Below, in pieces: positions 1 to 5,313 of a DNA stretch of 5,313 nucleotides (position 1 is the stretch's first letter; the number at the start of each line of letters is the position of its first letter). A model generated the notes under the pieces. The model was not told the origin of the DNA. It did no database searches and worked only from the letters and a program-made list of their open reading frames with translations. The stretch comes from Bacteroidales bacterium (GTDB lineage: Bacteria > Bacteroidota > Bacteroidia > Bacteroidales > WCHB1-69): positions 1 through 5,313 of the forward strand of contig JAEERB010000159.1 in assembly GCA_016285615.1 (NCBI GenBank), in the 5' to 3' direction. The translations under genes were made by a program, and so were the position numbers.

Positions 1-1
1 C

Positions 2-847
2 GAGTTCCAGAATGTGATGCATGACTACGAGTGCCTCGGTCTGAACGTCATCGGCGTGAATGCCTCCGACAAGTTCTTCAAGGCACTGGAAGGTGTGACC
101 GAGCCTGAGCGCAAGCGCAAGATTATCGGTGCCGGCTTCATCGACGTGTTCAACGAAGAGGCGCAGAAGATTACCGACGCCAAATGGTTGGCACAGGGCA
201 CCATTTATCCCGATAGAATTGAAAGTCTGAGCATTACGGGCATGGTTATCAAGAGCCACCACAATGTGGGCGGCCTGCCCGAAAAGATGCACCTGCAGTT
301 ATGCGAGCCGCTGAAGTGGCTCTTCAAAGACGAAGTGCGCCGTGTGGGCCGACAACTCGGCATGCCCGAGCACCTCATCACCCGCCACCCCTTCCCCGGA
401 CCAGGACTGGCTGTGCGTATCTTAGGCGACATCACCCGTGAGAAGGTGCGCGTACTGCAGGATGCCGACGACATCTTTATCCAAGGACTGCGCAACTGGA
501 AAGTGAAGCTGAGCGGCGAAGAAGCACGCAAGGTGCTGGCCGCCGGAGTGCCCGCCAACATGAGCAACGGCGAGATTGAAGTGTCGCTCTACGACCAGAT
601 CTGGCAAGCCGGCGTCATCCTGTTACCCATACAGAGTGTGGGCGTTATGGGCGATGAACGCACCTACGAGAAGGCTGTGGCCTTGCGCGCTGTCACCAGC
701 ACCGACGCCATGACCGCCGACTGGGCCCACCTGCCCTACGAGTTCATGGCCAAAGTGTCGAACGACATCATCAACAAGGTGAAAGGCGTCAACCGCGTAT
801 GCTACGACATCAGTTCAAAGCCGCCCGCAACGATTGAGTGGGAGTAA
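2..847 (+). CDS. guaA: GMP synthase (glutamine-hydrolysing), C-terminal part; 5' end outside window
   Basis: GMP synthase makes GMP from XMP, ATP and glutamine in the cytoplasm, the last step of de novo guanine nucleotide synthesis. The visible 281 residues cover the rest of the ATP-pyrophosphatase domain and the C-terminal dimerisation domain. The glutaminase domain and the ATP P-loop lie upstream of the window. Family hallmarks in order are [59 protein letters not shown] and the near-universal end KPPATIEWE. The frame is open from base 2, so the ATGs at 14 and 17 are internal codons, not starts. Compared with the E. coli protein as I remember it, there is an insertion of roughly 28 residues between the FIQGLR segment and the SVGVMGDE motif, which I believe is normal in Bacteroidota. 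The gene is noticeably GC-richer than the minus-strand genes to its right. Identification is essentially certain. Confidence 0.98.
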   Translation, partial: EFQNVMHDYECLGLNVIGVNASDKFFKALEGVTEPERKRKIIGAGFIDVFNEEAQKITDAKWLAQGTIYPDRIESLSITGMVIKSHHNVGGLPEKMHLQLCEPLKWLFKDEVRRVGRQLGMPEHLITRHPFPGPGLAVRILGDITREKVRVLQDADDIFIQGLRNWKVKLSGEEARKVLAAGVPANMSNGEIEVSLYDQIWQAGVILLPIQSVGVMGDERTYEKAVALRAVTSTDAMTADWAHLPYEFMAKVSNDIINKVKGVNRVCYDISSKPPATIEWE

Positions 848-852
848 GAAGA

Positions 853-1017
853 ATGAGCAATCTTTACGACATACAGCTGTTTCTGATGGATTTGGATGGA
901 ACCATTTACCATGAAAACGAGTTCATTGATGGGGCGGCGTTTTTCTTTGATTTGCTGAAAAAACAGAAGAAGAGATACGTTTTCATGACTTATAAAATAC
1001 AGACAATCTCCAAATAA
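853..1017 (+). pseudogene. Truncated HAD-IIA (NagD-like) phosphatase remnant, 54 codons
   Basis: An ATG five bases after the guaA stop, preceded by a purine-rich AAGAAG, opens a 54-codon frame ending in TAA. Residues 8-20 contain LMDLDGTIY, the HAD motif I with nucleophile D13 and acid/base D15. Residues 41-46, RYVFMT, match the start of motif II, which in HAD-IIA enzymes normally continues as TNNSS. Here the match stops after the threonine codon at 988-990, and the frame runs into YKIQTISK and a stop. HAD-IIA proteins are usually about 250-300 residues, so the cap domain and motifs III and IV are missing, and I see no downstream continuation in any frame. This looks like the 5' stub of a gene once co-transcribed with guaA, cut when the neighbouring glycan locus was acquired or rearranged. 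It is unlikely to be catalytic. A functional micro-protein cannot be excluded but is not favoured. Confidence 0.8.
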
Positions 1018-1023
1018 ATTTTG

Positions 1024-1031
1024 TATTTTTG
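1024..1031 (+). promoter_or_regulatory. Putative Bacteroidota sigma-ABfr -7 element for the downstream glycosyltransferase
   Basis: The octamer TATTTTTG matches the Bacteroidota -7 consensus TAnnTTTG exactly and is followed by C, as is common in Prevotella and Bacteroides promoters. It lies 32 bases before the ATG at 1064 in an AT-rich stretch, so transcription would start near 1038 and leave a leader of about 25 bases. No convincing -33 TTG element is present at the usual 19-21 base spacing, around 1000. The promoter sits just downstream of the break in the HAD gene and would drive the plus-strand glycosyltransferase independently of guaA. Confidence 0.55.
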
Positions 1032-1043
1032 CTTGTTTACAAG
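1032..1043. repeat. Short perfect inverted repeat at the predicted transcription start
   Basis: CTTGT-TT-ACAAG is a perfect 5-base inverted repeat with a 2-base centre, starting one base after the putative -7 element. It overlaps the predicted start of transcription, where a small operator could sit. It is short and AT-rich enough to be chance, its loop is too small for a good RNA hairpin, and no U-tract follows, so it is not a terminator. Confidence 0.25.
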
Positions 1044-1063
1044 AAAAGCTGAAAACATAACTT

Positions 1064-2035
1064 ATGTCCTCACCTGCCGTTTCCATCATCGTTCCAGTTT
1101 ATAATGCCGAGCCCTACATGCATCGTTGCATTGACAGCCTGCTGAACCAAACGCTGACCGATGTCGAGATTCTGCTCATCAACGACGGCAGCACAGATAC
1201 TTCAGCTGCGCTGTGCGATGAATGGGCAGCCAAGGACCCGCGGGTGAAGGTTTTCCATCGTACAAATCATGGCGTAGCCGCAACGCGACAATTTGGTTTG
1301 GAGCATGTTACGGGCAAATATGTCATCCATGCCGACCCCGACGACTGGTTGGATTTGAATATGTTGGAGAAGATGTACACGACTGCCGAGGAGGACCTTG
1401 CCGACATGGTTATCTGCGATTACATACACGAATACGGAGACCATACCGAACGGGTAAAGCAACAACCAACGGCCAATTCTTCCGAACAAATTATAAATGA
1501 CTTTTACGACCATATCAGCGGTTCATTGTGCAACAAGTTAATTCGGCTTGAGACAATTCGCCAGTACAACCTTGGCTTCATCGACAAAGTGGATATTGGC
1601 GAGGATATGTTGTTCACTTTAAGGCTATTGCAACAGCCCATTCGTGTATCTTATTGTTCTGATGTTTTGTACCATTACGACAGGATTTCCAATGCCAATT
1701 CCTATTCGCGCACTGTTTCCCCTGAAAAGATTCACAAGCGGGTGCTTTTTTTCAAGAAATGGCGAGAAATTGCACACACGGAGACCCTGGCCAACAAAAT
1801 AACCAACAACGAAATCCAATACGCATACTTAAGCCTCAAAACCCAGGCCTACACCAAAGAGGAGTTTTTCGAGGCCTTCCAACAACTTAGGGAGAAGCCC
1901 CTTCTCAAGCACTCTTCCTATCCGTTCGCCATCCGCTTCATTGTCTGGTTTGCCCTGCACATCCACTTCCGCACCGCCGAGTTGCTCATCGCCTTACAAC
2001 AGCGGGGAAAAAAGAGAACTCAAACCAGCTTTTAA
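1064..2035 (+). CDS. Family 2 glycosyltransferase (GT-A fold)
   Basis: This 323-residue protein is expected to transfer a sugar from a nucleotide-sugar donor to a growing glycan at the cytoplasmic face of the inner membrane. The GT2 domain starts at once: SIIVPVYNAEPYM (7-19), LLINDGSTDTS (37-47), the metal/nucleotide-binding DPDD (91-94), SLCNKLIR (154-161) and a probable catalytic-base motif GED (179-181) before MLFTLRLL. A YHYDRISNANSYSR segment (203-216) is typical of capsule and LPS GT2 enzymes. Residues 286-312 are hydrophobic and may bind the membrane, but are not a clear transmembrane helix. The ATG at 1064 is chosen because the GT2 fold begins right after it; there is no Shine-Dalgarno site, which is normal in this phylum. 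It has its own promoter-like site and converges on the opposing glycosyltransferase, overlapping it by 42 bases. Donor, acceptor and linkage cannot be read from the sequence. Confidence 0.93.
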   Translation: MSSPAVSIIVPVYNAEPYMHRCIDSLLNQTLTDVEILLINDGSTDTSAALCDEWAAKDPRVKVFHRTNHGVAATRQFGLEHVTGKYVIHADPDDWLDLNMLEKMYTTAEEDLADMVICDYIHEYGDHTERVKQQPTANSSEQIINDFYDHISGSLCNKLIRLETIRQYNLGFIDKVDIGEDMLFTLRLLQQPIRVSYCSDVLYHYDRISNANSYSRTVSPEKIHKRVLFFKKWREIAHTETLANKITNNEIQYAYLSLKTQAYTKEEFFEAFQQLREKPLLKHSSYPFAIRFIVWFALHIHFRTAELLIALQQRGKKRTQTSF

Positions 2036-3028
2036 TTTTAACAACCAATCCAAAAATCTTTTCACATAATACCCCATTACGGGTGGAAAACAATAGTGGA
2101 AACATCGAAACTTTCTGAAAGCCCCTTTTTGTCTGACACACAGCCATTTTGAATGAATATCAAAGAATGACCTAATCGCCAAATAACATTGTTTGCATTC
2201 AGAAGGATTTTCGAGTTGCGTTACACCGAAAACCATCATTGCAAATTTATCCAAAATGGCAAGAGAGTAACTATCGCTAAACAAACAATTATTGATTGCA
2301 AATTCCACAAAACTTGGAATCATTTTATGAAACGCCGCCTTTCGTTTTAAATAATTGTTTGCGGTTGTGATACTTCCCGATCTGATCTTATACAGATATG
2401 TTGGCTTTTTAACCACATAAACACTTTCAAGTATACATGCCAACTCTGCCGACCAAAGTTCATCTTCATGTATTACCCCTTCAAGAAAAATCTGATTATG
2501 CTTTCGCAGAAAATCCAAACTATAAAGTTTGGACACAGACATTTGAAACCATCTTCTATAATAATAACCCAAACATATTTCCTCATGTCCTAAACGAGCC
2601 CCTTCTTCCCAATGAAGATGGGGATATTTATCTTCTGCGCCCAATACTGCGAACTCCCCTATCACCATATCATATGGTCTGTTTAACAAAGGAGTCGCAA
2701 GCAAGCTTATACAATCAGGTGTAATTTCATCATCTGAATCAAGCATATAGCAATAATCCCCTTGGGCTTCTCTCATACCTGTATTACGGGCAGCTGAAAG
2801 TCCACGATTCTGTTCATGGCGAACGATACGAAATTGCACTGAACTGCTATTGGCATTTATCACCTCTCTGGCAATTTCCATACTCCTATCCAAACCGCAG
2901 TCATCAACAAGAATGCACTCTATCGGGCCTTGATAGTCCTGAGCCATAACACTTCGGATACAATCCTCAATATATGGTTCCACACCATAAACAGGTATTA
3001 TTATGCTGATAAAAGGTAACTTATTCAT
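1994..3028 (-). CDS. Family 2 glycosyltransferase, last gene of the minus-strand glycan operon
   Basis: From the preferred ATG at 3028 this is 344 residues. GT2 motifs are SIIIPVYGVEPYIEDCIRSV (8-27), ILVDDCGLDRS (39-49), NRGLSAARNTGM (74-85), the DxD-type site LDSDD (96-100) and HEDE (187-190) as the likely catalytic-base region, followed by YLYKIRSGSIT (211-221). The C-terminus is basic and hydrophobic (YYVKRFLDWLLKLKAGL), suggesting peripheral membrane contact. An in-frame GTG at 3046 would add six residues but lengthen the overlap with the upstream gene. The ATG overlaps that gene's stop in the 8-base string ATGAATAA, an arrangement that favours translational coupling, and no Shine-Dalgarno site is visible. 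The 3' end overlaps the plus-strand glycosyltransferase by 42 bases, leaving no room for a terminator between them. It shares the fold of that opposing gene but differs outside the core motifs, so it is not a recent duplicate. Sugar specificity is unknown. Confidence 0.93.
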   Translation of the reverse strand: MNKLPFISIIIPVYGVEPYIEDCIRSVMAQDYQGPIECILVDDCGLDRSMEIAREVINANSSSVQFRIVRHEQNRGLSAARNTGMREAQGDYCYMLDSDDEITPDCISLLATPLLNRPYDMVIGEFAVLGAEDKYPHLHWEEGARLGHEEICLGYYYRRWFQMSVSKLYSLDFLRKHNQIFLEGVIHEDELWSAELACILESVYVVKKPTYLYKIRSGSITTANNYLKRKAAFHKMIPSFVEFAINNCLFSDSYSLAILDKFAMMVFGVTQLENPSECKQCYLAIRSFFDIHSKWLCVRQKGAFRKFRCFHYCFPPVMGYYVKRFLDWLLKLKAGLSSLFSPLL

Positions 3029-3977
3029 AAATTTTGATGTTATCACAGTCCTGAAGCCATGTTAGATAACAACCGCTAACCTTTCCGTAACTGTTGTCCA
3101 TAATTAATGTGTTCTTATCCAAAAGAAACGAAAGAATCATAACATGGAGACGTGTGGAGTAGATAGTTTTGTATTGGCTTATGAATGCCACAGCCTCTTT
3201 AGTAATTAGGTTGCGGTGAATATGTTTCATAATCCATGTATAGAACTTTTTGTTCATTTTTCGAGGCAGAAATTTAGCCGCTACTGCAATAATCTTGTTG
3301 GTAAGTTTCATTGAGAAAGAGGGACTAACGCCTGGGGTCATCGCCGGCCAGTCTTTGATCTCAACATCTCTTCCTGTAATATCAGCTTTCCCTGAAGGAA
3401 ATTCTTTATCTTGTCTTTTTAGATAGAGGATTTTTTCAGTTTCGGCCACCTCATAAGATTTCAACTTTCTGATATTCATGTGAAAAGCGAGATCGGGGAC
3501 TAATATGACTGGATTTGAAAACTGTTTGCAACCATAATCATACGATTTCTGATCTCTGACACATATTGTCAATTTTTTCAGTTTGGCTAAGCGAGCCGCA
3601 TCGGAATCGGCAATTTCCTGCGATTGATAATAGATTGACTGAGGAAGGATAACAATCGGATTATCTGGATATAAAGTTATTGTATTCATAACATTATCCC
3701 AGGCTTGCCGCCAAACATCGCCAAAAAAGCCACCACCAATAATCAGAATCACCGTATCCTTCTTGAGTGGCATATACTTATAGTCTGCCCAGCCACAAGT
3801 GCCCACACACTTATACTTACACCCTTTAAGCATCTCCAAGGCACCATTCCAAATGAAAGTATCACCCGGATTGATATAATATGGCAAGCCCCAAAGAACA
3901 TAATCAGACGAGATAAGTGGCAGTATGGTTTCGTCTATGATGGTAGCCAGTTGTCTTATTTTTTCCTGATTTGTCAT
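3021..3977 (-). CDS. Polysaccharide pyruvyl transferase family protein
   Basis: Members of this family (Pfam PF04230; examples are ExoV, CsaB and WcfO) transfer pyruvate from phosphoenolpyruvate to a sugar as a ketal, giving the glycan a negative charge; some members do other chemistry. Visible motifs in the 318 residues are NPGDTFIWNGAL (36-47), ILIIGGGFFGD (78-87), VILPQSIYY (109-117), VRDQKSYDYG (140-149), PDLAFHM (161-167), STRLHVMILSFLL (274-286) and DNSYGKVSGCY (294-304). The order GGG, PQS, R-x-x-x-S, PDLA and T-R-L-H is the family signature and covers the full domain, so the gene looks intact. A basic, hydrophobic stretch at 224-256 may touch the membrane. The ATG is the only plausible start, since a TAG lies in frame two codons upstream; AGGAG sits directly against the ATG, too close for an ideal ribosome site. 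It follows the radical SAM gene by 29 bases and overlaps the next gene by 8. Family assignment is firm; pyruvylation itself is inferred. Confidence 0.9.
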   Translation of the reverse strand: MTNQEKIRQLATIIDETILPLISSDYVLWGLPYYINPGDTFIWNGALEMLKGCKYKCVGTCGWADYKYMPLKKDTVILIIGGGFFGDVWRQAWDNVMNTITLYPDNPIVILPQSIYYQSQEIADSDAARLAKLKKLTICVRDQKSYDYGCKQFSNPVILVPDLAFHMNIRKLKSYEVAETEKILYLKRQDKEFPSGKADITGRDVEIKDWPAMTPGVSPSFSMKLTNKIIAVAAKFLPRKMNKKFYTWIMKHIHRNLITKEAVAFISQYKTIYSTRLHVMILSFLLDKNTLIMDNSYGKVSGCYLTWLQDCDNIKIYE

Positions 3978-4006
3978 CTCCTAAGTATCAATTCTTATCA
4001 AACAGT

Positions 4007-5131
4007 TCATTTACGGCCTCTCATCAACCGTAATAGCTTGCTACATACTCGAAAAGGAATCAGCCATAGCCGTTTTACTAATATTTTTAAACGATAAACC
4101 GACTTTCTAAACGTAGAGTATTCTTCATTGCTATCGACCAACTTGGAATTAAAAAACTCACGCAATTCAGGTTGTAGCCAATGACTACCGTCTTCGCGCA
4201 CGCGATCTCGGATATCTCCATAGTTGGTATCATAGAGGTGCGGAATAAGTCCCATGGTCATGAGGGCATGACCGTTATAGCAATGAGCTATCGGGCATTT
4301 CCCAACGGGTTTCTCCGGAAATGGAGTTTCTGGATTTGCAAAAACATTTCCCAAATATGGTTTATGATAACAAGCGTGAGCTTCTCCGGTACTTAATATA
4401 ATAAGGGCCGACCAAACTCCCGCATAACAGAAATCTGTTTGTTTTTTGCCAAATATCATTCTCTTAAATGCCCAGAAATCAGAATTAAATTGTCGCCAAA
4501 CCTTGTCATACTCTTCCATTGTGAGTTTTGTCAAATACTCAATGCCCTTGGTTCGGTCATCTCGGGCGATGGTTAGATGGGGTAATGCTCCAAAATGTTT
4601 CATAGAAAACTCCTTGACCTCATCAATAAAAGGAATCAATTCATCGGAAGGCGTAATTTCTATGTTAGCCGATGCACCGGCCGCCCAAATTTTATTGACA
4701 TTGTCTGCAAAAACGTCCAATAAACCTTTCTTCTTTAGTTCAAGATAGTGAAATGAACATTTAAATTCCAGATGCTTGAGAAGTTCTTTATCCCATGAGA
4801 GAAACTTTTCAAGATTAGGAGTATAGGATAAATTTGTCACAACTTCGGCAAAATGACCTTGTTCACATAGCGCTTTCACATACAAATCCAAATCCTTCAC
4901 AAGAAGTGTCTCTCCTTCTGCACAGAAATTCATAAAACAGGGACCACCCATCCTTTCCAAACGAAGGGCGTACGCTACCTGCTCGGGCGTGTACTCCATT
5001 TCCGGTTGTATTCCCTGAAAATGGACTGGCCTTTGGGCAATGTAACAATAATGGCAACGAAAGTTACATATTGACATCGGGATATGTATCAAAAGTATTT
5101 TTTTATTCTTTTGATTTACAACGTTTTCCAT
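4007..5131 (-). CDS. Radical SAM protein with SPASM/twitch-like auxiliary cysteines, in a glycan operon
   Basis: The 374-residue protein carries the radical SAM [4Fe-4S] signature CNFRCHYCY (C22, C26, C29), so it should cleave S-adenosylmethionine to a 5'-deoxyadenosyl radical. FCAEGETLL (69-77) occupies the place of the SAM-binding GGEPLL motif, in an unusual variant. After the barrel, C235 and C254 fit the pattern C-x13-G-x4-C, and C279 and C284 follow as C-x4-C. These four could hold one auxiliary cluster, as in SPASM and twitch subfamilies. The last 35 residues are strongly basic and hydrophobic and look like an amphipathic membrane-binding tail. The start is set by the N-terminus reaching the cluster motif within 22 residues; AAGG lies four bases before the ATG. 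It lies 34 bases after the putative flippase gene and 29 before the pyruvyl transferase gene, so it probably modifies a sugar or glycan intermediate. No peptide precursor gene is visible, so a peptide-maturase role is less likely. The substrate is unknown. Confidence 0.9.
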   Translation of the reverse strand: MENVVNQKNKKILLIHIPMSICNFRCHYCYIAQRPVHFQGIQPEMEYTPEQVAYALRLERMGGPCFMNFCAEGETLLVKDLDLYVKALCEQGHFAEVVTNLSYTPNLEKFLSWDKELLKHLEFKCSFHYLELKKKGLLDVFADNVNKIWAAGASANIEITPSDELIPFIDEVKEFSMKHFGALPHLTIARDDRTKGIEYLTKLTMEEYDKVWRQFNSDFWAFKRMIFGKKQTDFCYAGVWSALIILSTGEAHACYHKPYLGNVFANPETPFPEKPVGKCPIAHCYNGHALMTMGLIPHLYDTNYGDIRDRVREDGSHWLQPELREFFNSKLVDSNEEYSTFRKSVYRLKILVKRLWLIPFRVCSKLLRLMRGRK

Positions 5132-5165
5132 ATTGCCTTGTTTGATTTAATTTTATTATTTGCCA

Positions 5166-5313
5166 TTACTTATTTTGTCTGAACAACAATGCACTAACGA
5201 TTTTTTCTCTTTCTTCTTTACTTAAAAGAATGTATGCATCCGCAACGAGTGAAATCAACACCGTCACAACACACATGATTATCAATCCACCCCAACCTGG
5301 AATTTTAAACATC
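5166..5313 (-). CDS. C-terminal end of a membrane protein, probably a Wzx-type polysaccharide flippase; 5' end outside window
   Basis: The minus-strand frame is open from the window edge to a TAA at 5168-5166 and shows 48 residues. They begin MFKIPGWGGLIIM, followed by a hydrophobic run (VVTVLISLVADAYILL) long enough for one transmembrane helix, and end in a charged tail (SKEEREKIVSALLFRQNK). A final helix after a GWGG turn and a short KEER-type cytoplasmic tail resemble, as I recall them, the ends of Bacteroidota oligosaccharide translocases of the Wzx/MATE-like group, which flip lipid-linked repeat units across the inner membrane. The position just upstream of glycan genes supports this. 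The ATG at 5312 may be an internal methionine. A complete 48-residue single-pass protein starting there is the main alternative and cannot be ruled out from this window. Confidence 0.55.
   Translation of the reverse strand, partial: MFKIPGWGGLIIMCVVTVLISLVADAYILLSKEEREKIVSALLFRQNK

Noticed and set aside
205..607. Long minus-strand reading frames inside guaA
   Set aside because: They are antisense to a strongly conserved housekeeping gene, overlap each other, and their translations show no domain-like pattern. They are by-products of GC-rich codon use.
836..847. The 3' end of guaA (GAGTGGGAGTAA) as an integration site for a genomic island
   Set aside because: The guaA 3' end is a known island target, but no integrase and no second copy of GAGTGGGA were found here, and the sequence runs on into the HAD remnant without a break. 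The visible breakpoint is about 145 bases further downstream.
960..1064. An invertible promoter of the Bacteroides capsule type
   Set aside because: Such switches are flanked by longer inverted repeats. Only a 12-base palindrome and a direct (not inverted) repeat were found around this promoter, and no site-specific recombinase gene is in the window.
802..1089. A 95-codon minus-strand frame across the guaA-glycosyltransferase gap
   Set aside because: It covers the end of guaA, the HAD stub on the other strand and the start of the glycosyltransferase gene. The HAD motif on the plus strand explains this stretch better, and the minus translation shows no recognisable motif.
1990..2060. A bidirectional terminator between the convergent glycosyltransferases
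   Set aside because: Runs of A and T are present, but I found no adjacent GC-rich inverted repeat that would form a stem on either strand.
2437..2724. A 95-codon plus-strand frame within the minus-strand glycosyltransferase
   Set aside because: The minus strand here encodes conserved GT2 residues including LDSDD and NRGLSAARNTGM, so the plus frame is a shadow with no motif of its own.
3705..4097. A 130-codon plus-strand frame over the pyruvyl transferase start and radical SAM end
   Set aside because: It is antisense to two well-supported genes and to the gap between them. The composition looks random and no promoter or family resemblance is seen.

Overview
The window looks like chromosomal DNA from a Bacteroidota bacterium, most likely Prevotella or a close relative. 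The evidence is a GMP synthase of the Bacteroidota type, a promoter with the Bacteroidota -7 consensus TAnnTTTG, AT-rich leaders with weak or absent Shine-Dalgarno sites, and a typical Bacteroidales cell-surface glycan gene cluster. The genus is an inference; the phylum is much safer.

Layout. Positions 2-847 (+) hold the C-terminal 281 residues of guaA (GMP synthase), a housekeeping gene with relatively high GC. Five bases after its stop, 853-1017 (+) encodes the N-terminal stub of a HAD-IIA (NagD-like) phosphatase. It keeps the DxDGT motif but is cut off inside motif II and is read as a gene remnant. A promoter-like site follows (1024-1031), then a plus-strand family 2 glycosyltransferase (1064-2035). 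From about 1994 to the right edge everything lies on the minus strand and reads leftwards as one compact operon: the tail of a membrane protein, probably a Wzx-type flippase (5166-5313), a radical SAM protein with extra C-terminal cysteines (4007-5131), a polysaccharide pyruvyl transferase family protein (3021-3977) and a second family 2 glycosyltransferase (1994-3028). The two glycosyltransferase genes converge and overlap by 42 bases at their 3' ends.

How the genes may work together. Two glycosyltransferases would add sugars to a lipid-linked repeat unit on the cytoplasmic face. The pyruvyl transferase homologue would add an acidic pyruvyl ketal or a related group. The flippase would export the lipid-linked unit, and the radical SAM enzyme would supply an unknown modification. 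This is an inference from neighbourhood and family. The window appears to catch the edge of a capsule, exopolysaccharide or O-antigen locus that abuts guaA, with the broken HAD gene and a change in base composition marking the boundary.

No rRNA, tRNA, CRISPR array, transposase, integrase or clear rho-independent terminator was seen. The feature most worth following up is the radical SAM enzyme in the glycan operon.
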